Of a stretch of 64,000 nucleotides of DNA, positions 53,645-63,872 are shown piece after piece; the first letter of the stretch is position 1; each line of letters begins with the position of its first letter. A program made the translations under genes and the position numbers. The notes below the pieces were generated by a model that saw only the letters and a list, made by a program, of their open reading frames with translations, had not been told where the DNA came from and searched no databases. The DNA comes from Fragilaria crotonensis (lineage: Eukaryota > Bacillariophyta > Fragilariophyceae > Fragilariales > Fragilariaceae), in NCBI GenBank assembly GCA_022925895.1, contig JAKSYS010000881.1, positions 434,001 through 498,000 of the forward strand, given 5' to 3'.

Positions 53645-53999
53645 TCAGAGTTGTAATGACCACCCAGGTTGGCAGGATCATCGTTTTGAGCCACCGTGTG
53701 ACACCTTGTTCTGTTGGACGTTTTGGGACTGGAACACACCCTTCTCATCGTGTGCTTGGGGTTCAGATTCGCGACACGCAGGGATCGATCGTAATCTTCA
53801 CATACGTACTCGTACCTCGTAAAAGTACTGCACAGTAGTAGTAGTGGTACTCAGTAACAGTCACGAGTACTCCAGTACACAGTATAAGTAAAGAATGATA
53901 AGAATCATCAAAGCTGCGACAAGTGCAGCTTCAACACTGCCCCTGTCGATAACAAGACACCCACTTGCTGGTACAATACCCCACTAAAGGCAACCAACG
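53645..53999. other. Divergent intergenic region with GTAC motifs
   Basis: It lies between the starts of the lumen protein and the RWD protein. GTACTCGTACCTCGTAAAAGTACTGC and CGAGTACTCCAGTACACAG-type motifs are at 53805-53885. No gene seen. Confidence 0.45.
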
Positions 54000-54935
54000 A
54001 TGGCTGCTCGAAAATCGTGTACCCACCTGACATGGGGCGAGGCCAAGGCCAAGTCCGGTCTGGTCAACACAACGGCAAAGAAGAAGCCCATCCCTAAAAA
54101 TATCAACCATGGCGATGCCCTCACCGCCAAGATCATTTCCAAGAATGGCGCATCGCAACAAGATTTGAATCAACACAGATCGCTCGTGAGAAAGGCAAAG
54201 CGAGAAGAAGAACGAGCATTGCAGATTGCTGCCAAACGGGACGAAGAGAGGGAGCGAGAACGAGCCGAGCAAGTTGTCAAACCATACGAACAAGCGCAAT
54301 GTCGTTTGCAGGAACTGGCGATGGAACTTTCAACAACAGCATCACTTGCTCCAGCTCCAGAACAAAGTGATGCGCACGTGGTGGTGGAGGCGTCTGATAT
54401 GAAAACATGTGTCGAGTGCAAACAAATGCAGTTGGATGAAATCATGGCACTGGAAGCCATTTTCATGGACACGGACGATTTCTTGATCGCTGAAACCTCC
54501 AACGTGGAACAACTCCGTGGTTTGGTGGATGATTATCAGATGGTCGAGGAAGACGATGAAGTATTGCTTCAATCAATAGTTGAACATCCCCCATTGTCCC
54601 TGTATCTATCGCAAACAATTGGCGACATGAACAACCCCGACCACTTGGCATCTCTGTTGCTGAACATCACGTACCCACCACTGTATCCACTGGGTGGAGC
54701 CACACCTCAGATTGAAATCATGTACTTCATGGTGACGGATCGAAATGCGGTCTGTAGTCCTGACAAGCCTCTGGAGTCGCTTGCATTCTTGGAAGAGTCC
54801 AAACTCCAAGAAGCGTTTATTGTCCAATCGGCTCAGATACTGCCTGACCCAATCGTTTACGAGGTGGCGGTAACGTGGCTGCAAGAGAACTTGTTTGAGT
54901 TTGTCACTATGCACACACGTGTCACACGAAAGTAG
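54000..54935 (+). CDS. RWD-domain protein
   Basis: 311 residues, no intron. After a basic, Lys-rich start and a charged helix at about 57-105 (REEERALQIAAKRDEERERER), an RWD domain spans about 140-305: MQLDEIMALEAIFMDTDDF, the long insert PPLSLYL, then LLLNITYPPLYPLGGATPQIEIMYF with the YPxxYP signature. RWD domains bind partner proteins in translation control (GCN1/GCN2, RWDD1) or ubiquitin pathways. The exact orthologue is unclear; the coil before the RWD is the reverse of the RWDD1 order. Confidence 0.75.
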   Translation: MAARKSCTHLTWGEAKAKSGLVNTTAKKKPIPKNINHGDALTAKIISKNGASQQDLNQHRSLVRKAKREEERALQIAAKRDEERERERAEQVVKPYEQAQCRLQELAMELSTTASLAPAPEQSDAHVVVEASDMKTCVECKQMQLDEIMALEAIFMDTDDFLIAETSNVEQLRGLVDDYQMVEEDDEVLLQSIVEHPPLSLYLSQTIGDMNNPDHLASLLLNITYPPLYPLGGATPQIEIMYFMVTDRNAVCSPDKPLESLAFLEESKLQEAFIVQSAQILPDPIVYEVAVTWLQENLFEFVTMHTRVTRK

Positions 54936-55012
54936 TATTTATACGGCATAGAATTATTGGATGCATGTCGTTTACAAGTTTACAGCTATCACGGGTCATA
55001 GGATATTGTAAC

Positions 55013-55864
55013 CTAATTGCTTCTCGCAATAATCCAGTCAAGCAAATCCTTTTCAATCACATCAATCAAAGGTTTAGGTTCACAGAGAAGACCATGCAAG
55101 GCATCATAATGCTTAATTGTCTTGTCTGTTGATTGCGCCTGTTCAAACATGGTGATTGATGCACTCGAGTCCACCACAAAGTCTTCGTCGGCAACCATGC
55201 ACAAGAACGGAACCTTAATGGTTGAGAAGTGTTCTTGCACCTCGATGGCCATTTCGACACAAGTATTAGCAGAAGCGACACGCAGGGTTGTGCCAGGGAT
55301 TGATAACTCATCTTCGACACATTCCTTACGCTTCGCTTCGTCGCGGTACTGTTTCTCAGGTGACATGGACGTACGCGGGATGGCTTCATACGTGGGAAGC
55401 ACGTACGACAAGCCCTTGAGCAACATTCGTAGTGGAGATCCGACATTAATGGCCAACATGGGAGCCAAGAGAATAACGCCAGAAACCTCCTTCAATTCCA
55501 TGCCAACACGGAGCGCGATTGTACCACCCATACTGGCACCCATCAGAAACAACTTTTTAGATGGAAACTGCTCATGCGCATGACATGCAATCTTGAGGCC
55601 GTCTTCAATCAACGTATCGGGGGAAGGAAGGAGTCCTCGGATGCCAGGAGAATTGCCATGTCCCGGCATGTCGGCAGCCACGACATGGAACCCCTGGCTG
55701 TGCAAGAGTTGAGCTGCATATTTGACGGTCGGATATCTACCGTGCGCCAAAAAACCGTGGTAGATGACCACCACAGCTTTTGGGTCGTCTTGCTTCCAAA
55801 CATGAACCGCAAGATCAATGTCACGGATGGTGAACGTGGTTGATTCTGGCGTCGTCGTCGTCAT
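55013..55864 (-). CDS. Monoacylglycerol-lipase-like alpha/beta hydrolase
   Basis: 283 residues, no intron, no targeting signal. YHGFLAHGRY (35-44) is the oxyanion-hole region, ADMPGHGNSPG follows, and GASMGG (109-114) holds the nucleophile Ser111. The acid is in ADEDFVVD (about Asp226/228) and His257 lies in DALHGLLCEP. This order matches the serine-aminopeptidase-S33/monoacylglycerol lipase group that cleaves monoglycerides or lysophospholipids. Convergent with the RWD gene, 77 bases apart. Confidence 0.87.
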   Translation of the reverse strand: MTTTTPESTTFTIRDIDLAVHVWKQDDPKAVVVIYHGFLAHGRYPTVKYAAQLLHSQGFHVVAADMPGHGNSPGIRGLLPSPDTLIEDGLKIACHAHEQFPSKKLFLMGASMGGTIALRVGMELKEVSGVILLAPMLAINVGSPLRMLLKGLSYVLPTYEAIPRTSMSPEKQYRDEAKRKECVEDELSIPGTTLRVASANTCVEMAIEVQEHFSTIKVPFLCMVADEDFVVDSSASITMFEQAQSTDKTIKHYDALHGLLCEPKPLIDVIEKDLLDWIIARSN

Positions 55865-56381
55865 GGGAGGAGCTTGCGAAGATACGCCTTAGAATTTTCT
55901 CAACAAAGAAAATGAGAATTTGAGGCTTGTGTATGACTCCTTTTTTACGTAGAATCTGTCGTCGTGGGCTTCATTTCAAGATCTGCTTGCCAAAAAATGT
56001 AAAAGGGTTAAAAACTCGTTAAGTGTGAAAAGCAAAATTGCCCCCACAACGGGACACTGCTCGTTGCTCGTGTTTTCCTCTCGCTCGCACGATGCGAAAT
56101 ACGACAAACGATGTATGATAAGAGTACTACTTCTTAGAGTAGTACCAGACTGGTACTTAGTACCAGTAGTACTCCAAGTATGATACTGTACATGCGATAG
56201 ATGTGCCACATGCACATACTGTACGAGTACGTGGTACGTCGTATACACTAATAAGTTTGCTAAACATGGAGCGATGGATACGGACGGACGGATACCACCA
56301 CTATTCGACACGCCACGATTACATTGCTCCTGATGAGGAAGAATTTCAAGAATAAAGGCGAACCAAGCCCACTGCTCTCTC
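55865..56381. other. Divergent intergenic region, GTAC-rich
   Basis: From 56125 to 56245 it is full of AGTACTACTT, TACCAGACTGGTACTTAGTACCAGTAGTAC-like motifs. The minus-strand frame crossing it has no conserved features and overlaps the SNAPC3 start. Confidence 0.45.
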
Positions 56382-57578
56382 ATGACGAAGCGATTGCGTA
56401 TGTCCGCTGAGGAATGTGTGCAGCAATGGCAAGCACTCTGGGAACTGGACAATGTTCCATTGGAAAGGTCGAATATATCAGTTGACAACGATCCGTTTGA
56501 TTGTTCGCATCTTGTTTCTCATAAACAATTGATCGAGCAAGAAGTCAACAGAGCTGTAGCAAAGTGGAGATCCCTCGACGAACGCAAGGTAAAGAAAGTA
56601 ATCCGTGGGTGGTCTGCGTGCAAGATTCGACTCCCCCATAACTTTGACTATCTATCCAAGTTGGACGCTCCACCAGCGGCTTCCGAGCAAGGTGAACGCA
56701 TCGTTTCGTTGTTCAATCCAAATGAAACAGAGTCCTACGAAACTGAGTTATGGAAAATCTTTAAAGAAACAAGAACTATAAAAGAATTGAAGCGAGAATG
56801 CAAAATGAAGCAAACAATCCACGCGAAAGATCGCTTGGACAAGACTGATACCAATCGATGCCGAGTTGGCGATCGTCACGGCCTACCTCCAGCAGACGGT
56901 CCCCTAGCGACTACTGTCGTAATCGAGATATGGAGAAAACAATTGCGGGATAACGTATCGATTGATGGTAACCGGATGGTATTGGAATTTCTTGGAGAGC
57001 AGACACTTCTTGATGTTCACATCGCAATCCAAGAGCTGACAGATGACGGGCTTTGGACCGGAGGAAACAGTGGAGTTCTATTCATTGAAGACACCTTCTA
57101 CACCACAGGGGAAGTAGACTATGTTACACCAGTTCGCGATTGGCTTCAAGAAGACCCATCACGACTATCTTACCTCGGGCTTGCCGAGAATCTGGAAACA
57201 AAGACAATGGCATCCGTCAAGCTGAATGAGCTACGCTGGTCCCTGAACACTCGTTATTTGCACATGCACCATGGTCACGTTGAGTGTGCCCTGTTCTTAA
57301 CGGATATTTGCTCGACTCGCAAACACTCACTGCCATACCCAATCATCCACGATATTTGGACCCCTTCCTATCCAGTAGTTATTTGCGAGGGGTGCCAATC
57401 GCGGGCAGCTGTCCTCGTGACGCCGGCCACGTGCAAGGCCACCGACGGAGCAGCACAAATATGCCGGTCCTGCCATTTCAGCCTATTTGGAAATCAGGAA
57501 TCTAACGCTATCGACATTCATGTATTGAAGCAACAACATGATCTGATACCTCCGCTGGATCTGAATCCTCATGCGTAG
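56382..57578 (+). CDS. SNAPC3: snRNA-activating protein complex subunit 3 (SNAPC3) homologue
   Basis: 398 residues, no intron. The N-terminal half is helical and variable. The conserved C-terminal zinc region is clear: RYLHMHHGHVECALFLTDI at about 295-313, then CEGCQSRAAVLVTPATC and CRSCHFSLFGN, with the two CxxC pairs and upstream His/Cys of the SNAP50 family. FLGEQTLLDVHIAIQELTD and NSGVLFIEDTFYTTG, earlier, are also family blocks. SNAPC3 binds the proximal element of snRNA genes and recruits Pol II or Pol III. Its stop is 26 bases from the end of the convergent transporter gene. Confidence 0.88.
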   Translation: MTKRLRMSAEECVQQWQALWELDNVPLERSNISVDNDPFDCSHLVSHKQLIEQEVNRAVAKWRSLDERKVKKVIRGWSACKIRLPHNFDYLSKLDAPPAASEQGERIVSLFNPNETESYETELWKIFKETRTIKELKRECKMKQTIHAKDRLDKTDTNRCRVGDRHGLPPADGPLATTVVIEIWRKQLRDNVSIDGNRMVLEFLGEQTLLDVHIAIQELTDDGLWTGGNSGVLFIEDTFYTTGEVDYVTPVRDWLQEDPSRLSYLGLAENLETKTMASVKLNELRWSLNTRYLHMHHGHVECALFLTDICSTRKHSLPYPIIHDIWTPSYPVVICEGCQSRAAVLVTPATCKATDGAAQICRSCHFSLFGNQESNAIDIHVLKQQHDLIPPLDLNPHA

Positions 57579-57604
57579 GATAAAACGTTCGAAACCAAGA
57601 TTCG

Positions 57605-59083
57605 TTACACACACGGTGAGCTTTCCAATTCGTCCTGAAGACGGCGAAGTTCGCCTCGCAATTTGTCTGCCTTCCCTGGAAGCAGCGTGTAGTGGCTCCA
57701 AGACAAGATCTGAACCCCTGAAAAGAAAAGAGGGGGCATCACCAGCATGTAGAACAGGACCCATTTTGCCGATTCGGACTTCCTCTCAGTTTGAAACTCT
57801 GTGTCATCCAGAAAGATGGCCGCAACAACTGGAAGAAAACTCTGCACTGGCTTGCACAGCAGAGCATTTGCTCCCATGAACATGCCTGCGAGGCTGGGTT
57901 CGTCATAGCGTTGGTCAACTGCATGTTTGTACTTCATTTCCAACACCATATCAGACATTGCAAGGTGAAAGCCCGCAGACATGACTGCTCCAGTCCCGAC
58001 ATTGTAACTAACGAGGAAGGCTAGAGTCAAATAGGAATTGGAGGGACATCCCAAGAGCAGGCAGATCAGACTCAGCACCAAGTTGGAGGCAAAGAGCCAC
58101 ATGTACACCCTTGGGTAACCCACTCTTCGGATTGGAATGTAGCAGAGAATTCCTGCTATCTGTGTCAGCGGTCGCAGCAACGACAATAAAATGTCGCACG
58201 CGTCCCGAGTAATAGTTTCACCCAGAATTAGTCGATCGACAAAAGTTTTCAAGAATGAAGTGCAAAACGTAGTCTGAGACTCCAAGAGCAACTCCATGCA
58301 GATCCACGCCCGAAAGTTGCTGTGATTCCAGAAGTCTTTGCAAACACGGGACATTCGAAGTCTTCGCTTGGTCTTGATCTCTGGCTTTACAATGGAAGTA
58401 TTCTTTGAGACACTCATCTCCATCATCAATTGAGCGACCACAAACATGACGCACACCACGATCGCAAGCAGCAGCAAAAACAACTGCAAGTGCTCCATAT
58501 CATTTGTTTCGAAAATTTCCAGTCCCATTCGTGCCGCCAGGAAATCTGCAATCAGGGTGGCGAATCTTCCAGATGCCATGAAATTGACTCTCTCAGAATC
58601 ACTCATAAGATGATTATCAGTAACGACAGAGCCGATAAGAATAGTCATGAAGCTGTACATGGTATCATATACACTCATCGATACGACGAAGTGTACGAGG
58701 CCGCGCGACCATCGGAAAAATGAGGCGAGAAAACTAACGGCTAGGAAGCAACCTGCCACTCCTACCATACCCGATCGCGACTGCTGCGTTGCCTGAGTGT
58801 CGACCCACCAAGCACCAATCAAGTCATTTGCGGTGTTGACCACACCAAATATCAGATTGCCTGTTGCAAAGGTTTGGAGCGGAAGCTCGTAGACGCGAAG
58901 AAAGACGTCGACGTGGATGAGTCCGAAGACTGTGGTGAGCAACGACGTCGCAACGCCAGCTATGGTCAATCCCTGAAGAAACTCTTTGGAGTATGAATCT
59001 TCCACTTCAGTTGTTGACTTCGGTACTTTCAAACCCGCATGTTTGCGCGATCGTAGTGTTTGCAATAGCCGTTCTTCTGGCAT
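57605..59083 (-). CDS. MFS-like multi-pass membrane transporter
   Basis: 492 residues with about 11-12 hydrophobic segments (for example FLQGLTIAGVATSLLTTVFGL at about 34, VMFVVAQLMMEM at about 215, VYMWLFASNLVLSLICLLLG at about 330). Segments come in two groups separated by a basic loop (TKRRLRMSRVCKDFW, about 240-255), the layout of the major facilitator superfamily. FATGNLIFGVVNTANDLIGAWWVDTQ and YDTMYSFMTILIGSVVTD resemble the glycoside-pentoside-hexuronide branch. Substrate unknown. A short C-terminal coil (KLRGELRRLQDELE) ends the protein. Confidence 0.75.
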   Translation of the reverse strand: MPEERLLQTLRSRKHAGLKVPKSTTEVEDSYSKEFLQGLTIAGVATSLLTTVFGLIHVDVFLRVYELPLQTFATGNLIFGVVNTANDLIGAWWVDTQATQQSRSGMVGVAGCFLAVSFLASFFRWSRGLVHFVVSMSVYDTMYSFMTILIGSVVTDNHLMSDSERVNFMASGRFATLIADFLAARMGLEIFETNDMEHLQLFLLLLAIVVCVMFVVAQLMMEMSVSKNTSIVKPEIKTKRRLRMSRVCKDFWNHSNFRAWICMELLLESQTTFCTSFLKTFVDRLILGETITRDACDILLSLLRPLTQIAGILCYIPIRRVGYPRVYMWLFASNLVLSLICLLLGCPSNSYLTLAFLVSYNVGTGAVMSAGFHLAMSDMVLEMKYKHAVDQRYDEPSLAGMFMGANALLCKPVQSFLPVVAAIFLDDTEFQTERKSESAKWVLFYMLVMPPLFFSGVQILSWSHYTLLPGKADKLRGELRRLQDELESSPCV

Positions 59084-59425
59084 TGTTTATTTGCTCCCTC
59101 ATGACAAATCCTTGCACCGTAGGATACGAACAACTGCCCAAGATCGAATTGAATGGCACCTCTGTGCCTTCGCATCAACCAGACGTGTCCACTACGTTGC
59201 CAATAGTTTGTTGTTGCTTGCGAGGACCTTACTGTACTGTACTCCGACCTCCGACTACATGCTACTTGTAGTACGTAGTACGTAGTACGTAGTACTGTCG
59301 TGTATGAGGCATACTGCATACAATGCCATACGCATACTGTGCGTAGGACAAAAGACAAAAAGTCTCTTCTACATACATATCATTGTTGGTCATTGAGGTA
59401 CCAGGGTACACTGTATTTTGGTTCT
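59084..59425. other. Upstream region of the transporter gene, GTAC-rich
   Basis: At 59268-59300 GTAGTACGTAGTACGTAGTACGTAGTAC-like repetition is present (unit GTAGTAC, about four copies). No gene. Confidence 0.5.
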
Positions 59426-60210
59426 GGAAGGTCCGGCAAAACGAGCGCAATCGTGATTGCGGCGAAAATGCGCGCCCGCCGGAGGAGAAAGTGTTTCCCT
59501 CAAGTATCAGGCTGGCGCGAAACTGAACATGCCGGCGTGAGCTTCATTTTAATAACATAAGAAAAGACATTTGCTGACGAAAAACGAATCTGCTGACGAG
59601 GAAAAAATCTGCTGACAGAAACAAGATCTGCTGACAGCAAAAATCTGCTGACGAAATCTGCTGACGAATTTAAAATCTGCTGACAAGAAACATCTTCTGA
59701 CGAAATCTGCTTAAGAACGGAAGAACTTCTGATCATGGAAAACTCCTTAATAATTTGCTTTAAATAGATTAGGGAATTGCGACAAAAAATCGTGTCATCG
59801 TGCGAAAATTCTTACCACCGTAACGTTTTATGTTGAAGAAACAGCTGAGAAGAGAAACCGGTCGACAGAATCGGTTGACATAAAGGAGAGTTCTAACTTA
59901 AGAAATCTCGCGACAGAAATCTGATGACAAAAATGAAAACTGATAAATAAAGAAATCTGCTGACAGAATCTGCTGACAAAAGACAAATCTGCTGACGATA
60001 GAAATCTGCTGACAGAATCTGCTCAAATCTGCTGACGATAGAAATCTGCTGACAAAAAACGAATCTGCTGACGATGAAAAAAACCTTGCTGGCTCGATAG
60101 ATCAACACGATAGCTAAAAACTTCGTATCACGCCAGCCAGCCCCGGGCTGGCGCGCACGTTTCAATGGCCTCTGCTTAACCCCCGGATTTTTGCTTGGGC
60201 CGGACCTTCC
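59426..60210. mobile_element. Possible non-autonomous element with a TCTGCTGAC array
   Basis: GGAAGGTCCGGC at 59426-59437 is matched by its exact reverse complement at 60199-60210. Between them are about 15-18 direct copies of TCTGCTGACA or TCTGCTGACG, grouped at 59570-59710 and 59905-60075, with a plain 190-base centre. Such subterminal repeat clusters are usual in transposons whose transposase binds short motifs. I found no target duplication and no coding frame, so the element call is tentative; the repeat array itself is plain to see. Confidence 0.55.
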
Positions 60211-61162
60211 TGTAGAAGGTCATATACAGTATGACATACGGACCTGGCCAACTATCATATTGTCTCTGCACGCTCCACTCGTAGTACGTAGTGATCGGAG
60301 TACACAATACACGCCCAGGTACAGTACTACCGGTAGTACTGGAGCAGTTCTGACGTCACCAGTATCTTATGGCTGTAGATCCGGGTTTCGGGAAAACCCA
60401 GGTACTCCAGTATTAGATCATAAACGTTACTAAAGTAACGTTACGCTAGTAGATTTTCCGTGATCGATACCATGTGCTACGAGACACTCTACGTAAATCT
60501 AAAATATGCCTCTGAGGCCAGGAGTATCCTCACGCGTAATTCCTACTGAATTGAATGGTATTTTTAGATGATTCGGTAACACTGTGGGTACTCAAAAGTG
60601 GTACCAAAATGTTACTCTTTCCGTAAGTAGAACGTTACTCAAAGGACACTCTGTCGGTGGTACTTTGACCTTCTCCGGGTGAAGAGTCGGGAGTAGTACT
60701 CAGAGTACGAGTACTGCACTATGACTGCCACGAACGTGACATATTTACAACGATACGAACAACAACAACACCATTCGACGACGATGCTGATACCTAGAGT
60801 CTTTCGGCGGCATTGTGTTTCCATGATACCTGGTGAAAGTGCACCAATGTTCTCTTGCACCATCGCACCGTGATCACCGGAAACGTGAAGGTGGCATTGG
60901 CGCGACTTAAGCCGTCATTTTGAACTACTTGTTCTCTCTCAAGCATCTCCAGGAGCTATGATCTTGATGCCTCAGTTCAAGCGTTCGTCATCAAAGGAGG
61001 TGGTCGTCTCTTGGCAAGGGAAGCCAAATCAGGAGTGCGGATCGATGCTGGCAGTGTGCGTGGTTGTTGAACATGTTTTCCTCGGCAGGCAACGCACCAT
61101 ACGAAGACGAAGTCGATGTGTGCCAAAGCTTTTCCGAATGAACTCGTCCCAAGGAACATTAT
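60211..61162. other. Intergenic region, no gene seen
   Basis: It contains GTAC palindromes (60285-60345, 60685-60715) and a small palindrome around AACGTTACTAAAGTAACGTT at 60423. The short frames are not protein-like. Confidence 0.4.
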
Positions 61163-61652
61163 GAAGCATCCAACTTTCGAACAATATGAGTCGACAGAAA
61201 GTTGTGACATGTTTTTCTGGCCTTGAATCTATTCGAAATTTGGAAAACAGATGAGAATTGATGGAGTTGCGGTCCGTTATGTACTAGCAAAGAATGGAGT
61301 CCGGATGCCGAGTTGATGGTGGTATTGGAAAATGGAATTTTGAAGCAAATGACTTTTGAACAATCTGAGTCAACATTAAGCTGTGGTATGTCTTTCTGAA
61401 CTCTGATCTACTTAAAATTTGGCAAACAGATGAGAATTGATTGAGCTTCGGTCGGATATGTGGCGAAGAAATGGAGTCCGGAAGCCGAGTTGATCAGGCT
61501 ACTATGTGAATATGAATTTAGAAGCAGCCGACTTTCGAACAATCTGAGTAGACAGAAAGTTTTAACATATTATTCTGGCCTTGGAACAACTCAAACTTGT
61601 TGAAACAGACAAGAATTGATTGAGTTGTGGCCCAATATGTGATGAAGGAATG
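61163..61652 (+). repeat. Tandem repeat, three copies of a 179-base unit
   Basis: Copies start at 61163, 61342 and 61521, an exact 179-base period; the third is partial. Each begins GAAGCANNNNACTTT(C/T)GAAC and contains ATGAGAATTGAT or AAGAATTGAT and TGGAGTCCGGA(T/A)GCCGAGTTGAT. The copies differ at many positions, so the array is old. No conserved frame runs through all copies. Confidence 0.85.
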
Positions 61653-62004
61653 ATAGCTGTCGTGTTCGGCACTTGCAATACGTGAGACTTGAGATATCTT
61701 GCAGTAGATTGTCGCGTGCGTGTATTCTGTACCGAACCCTACGGTAACATCCTGCGTTATTATATTTCCTAGTTACTCTCGTAGTACACATTTCATACTT
61801 CAGACATACGTCGTACTCTGCGTATGCCTTTCGCGTATAGGGTAGTCAAAACGCAACCCGGACCTCGGTTCGGAGTGAGTATTATGCCAACTCCAACACC
61901 ACAGGAAAAAGTTACTACTAGAGGGACCATTGCAAGCCAATGCACCCGATGCAGCTAAAAAGGAATTGTAGCGAGTAGGTCCAACAAATGATGAACTATA
62001 ATTT
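61653..62004. other. 3' flank of the helicase-associated-domain gene
   Basis: Nothing recognisable apart from this. CGTACTCTGCGTATGCC lies near 61810. Confidence 0.35.
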
Positions 62005-63240
62005 TCAGCTGGTTGTAGTCGTCACAGGAGCATAAGCATTGTCGCCCATGGGCTCAAAACAAAAGCCAGCATCCTCAAGTTGACGTGCGCGAGCGGTAGT
62101 CATGTGCGATGGCTTTCCTTGCACCATGAGCCTCCGGTGGCGCCTTTGTTCCTTCACCCACAACCCCAGTTTTCGATTCTTCGGATGGTCTGCTGGTAAA
62201 ATCCATGTGCCGTATTGTTTATGGATGGACACCAGCTCATTAAAATTCCTTTGCCATGCATCTTCCTGTGCATTCCACACAAACCCAATTTGGTCGAGGA
62301 GGTCAATGCGAGCTTTATTCAATGGGGTATCCATGCCCTTTTGGAAACTCTTGTACTGCTTGCGTTGTTCATTGATCCACGTGCCCAATCGCGTACCTGC
62401 TAGTACGTCTCGTGGGATTTTACCTTGGAATCGAGCCTGGTAGTGGACAAGTGTATCATACTGTGCTTGCCACTTCCGTCCCACCGCCGCCTGCCTTGAT
62501 TTCGTACTGCCTGCAGCCGAAAGCGATTCGGCGGGAGTCGCTACGCTTCCCATAACGCAATTCGAGGTAGTGCTTTGGTTAGTTGCAGAGGAAAAGGGTA
62601 GTTCGTTGTCATGAGGTCGCACTGGCCCATGGTGAGGATGTGCCCAAGTAAATGCTGAAGGTAATTGGCCGCCTTTAGCATGAAGTAGACTTCGTCTTGC
62701 CCTTATTATCTGCTGGGCCTTAATCCTTACCAACTCTCTTTCGTTCTCCAGCATTGTCACCCTTCGATGCCTCGACATAATATTCATCTTCTCTTGAGAG
62801 AAAAGATCGTGGAAGTGGGAGCTCCCCTCCCATGGTGCGAGTGCCTGTTCTTCGGAAATGGTAGTGGCGGCAAGCTGTCGATTCAGAAAATGCGCTTGGC
62901 GACGAGCTGAATTTGCTAGAAGTTCTATGTGTTCCTTACGCAAGGAGTGTCGGTGGAGGACGTTATGGAGGGCCAGCGACGCCGTGGAGTTTGCACAGAA
63001 AGTAGCCATTTCAAGCGCAGCATTACGAAAAGGCAACATTCTCTGCTCAAAAGTGCCATTCAGCATAACAGCATTCGAGCCTATATCAAACGCATGAACT
63101 GCATGTCGAGGGTCAATCGCAATGGCGTCAGGATGTATGTGATGCTTCGTTCTTGATGGGAGTTGAACTGCGTAGTCACCATTACAAAGTTGAGGGGGAA
63201 GTGCTGGAAGTTCAGTATCGCTGCTCCTCGTGCGCATCAT
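62005..63240 (-). CDS. Helicase-associated-domain protein (PF03457 type)
   Basis: 411 residues, no intron. The C-terminal third carries two helicase-associated domains back to back: WQAQYDTLVHYQARFQGKIP ... LGTWINEQRKQYK (about 250-315) and WQRNFNELVSIHKQYGTWILP ... LGLWVKEQRRHRRLMVQGK (about 320-390), each a three-helix bundle with the W-x-x-x-F/Y and LGxWxxxQR signature. The N-terminal part is disordered with a basic stretch (KAQQIIRARRSLLHAKGG). Despite the name there is no helicase motor. Diatoms carry many such proteins, thought to bind DNA, possibly as regulators. Confidence 0.82.
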   Translation of the reverse strand: MMRTRSSDTELPALPPQLCNGDYAVQLPSRTKHHIHPDAIAIDPRHAVHAFDIGSNAVMLNGTFEQRMLPFRNAALEMATFCANSTASLALHNVLHRHSLRKEHIELLANSARRQAHFLNRQLAATTISEEQALAPWEGSSHFHDLFSQEKMNIMSRHRRVTMLENERELVRIKAQQIIRARRSLLHAKGGQLPSAFTWAHPHHGPVRPHDNELPFSSATNQSTTSNCVMGSVATPAESLSAAGSTKSRQAAVGRKWQAQYDTLVHYQARFQGKIPRDVLAGTRLGTWINEQRKQYKSFQKGMDTPLNKARIDLLDQIGFVWNAQEDAWQRNFNELVSIHKQYGTWILPADHPKNRKLGLWVKEQRRHRRLMVQGKPSHMTTARARQLEDAGFCFEPMGDNAYAPVTTTTS

Positions 63241-63551
63241 CGCGATGGAGCCTTTAGGTTAGGAGCGTCAAGTGTTCTATGAACGCGTTGAAAAGGTGTG
63301 CCTTGCAGTCTTGCAATACTCGTTTGTGAGGGGTCGCGGCACTTTAAATCACGGCTAATCGCTTGGAAATTCTACTTCGTCCCACAAATACTCCCTGTAC
63401 TTTGTTATGATCCTTCATACGACACGCAGCAATCCTACCAGATATTTCATACCGGTAGTACTATACGTATGTAGTTATGTTCCAAGTTCCAACTTCCCAC
63501 ACACAACAGGCCCAACTGCTTAATCGATAGTAGTACTCCTCGTATCGTCAC
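63241..63551. other. Upstream region of the helicase-associated-domain gene
   Basis: Ordinary sequence with GTAC motifs near 63455 and 63530. It ends in the 8-base duplication of the hAT MITE. Confidence 0.4.
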
Positions 63552-63872
63552 CAGAGACGGGAATTTCTGAAAATATCAAACCCATGGGTACCCACGTAAA
63601 GCTACGCTCACGGAAGTACCAGCCCAAACCCACCCAGAACCCATACGATCTACCAAGACCTACCCAAACCCACCCAAACCCAGTAGTTAGTACTGGACTA
63701 GATGGCTCTACTACTACCGGTAGCAAACATCTACAGTCATTTTTTGCTATGATTTGCCGGCCCACCCAGACCCACCCATGAAATCCTGAGCTCACCCAAA
63801 ACCCACCCTTAACCCAATGGGTTTGGGTGGGCCGTGGGTTTGGGTGGGCTGGGTTTGAAATTCCCGTCTCTG
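63552..63872. mobile_element. hAT-type MITE, 321 bases
   Basis: Perfect 16-base terminal inverted repeats CAGAGACGGGAATTTC (63552-63567, 63857-63872) and a perfect 8-base target duplication ATCGTCAC (63544-63551, 63873-63880). The inside is packed with ACCCAAACCCACCCA-like repeats near both ends in opposite orientation, and a GTAC-bearing centre. No coding frame. The intact duplication suggests a fairly recent insertion. Confidence 0.95.

Noticed and set aside
59500-60165. Minus-strand frames with repeated SADFVSRF and QQI units as a repeat protein
   Set aside because: The units are the TCTGCTGAC DNA repeat read through; spacing changes frame between copies, so no single protein keeps the repeat.
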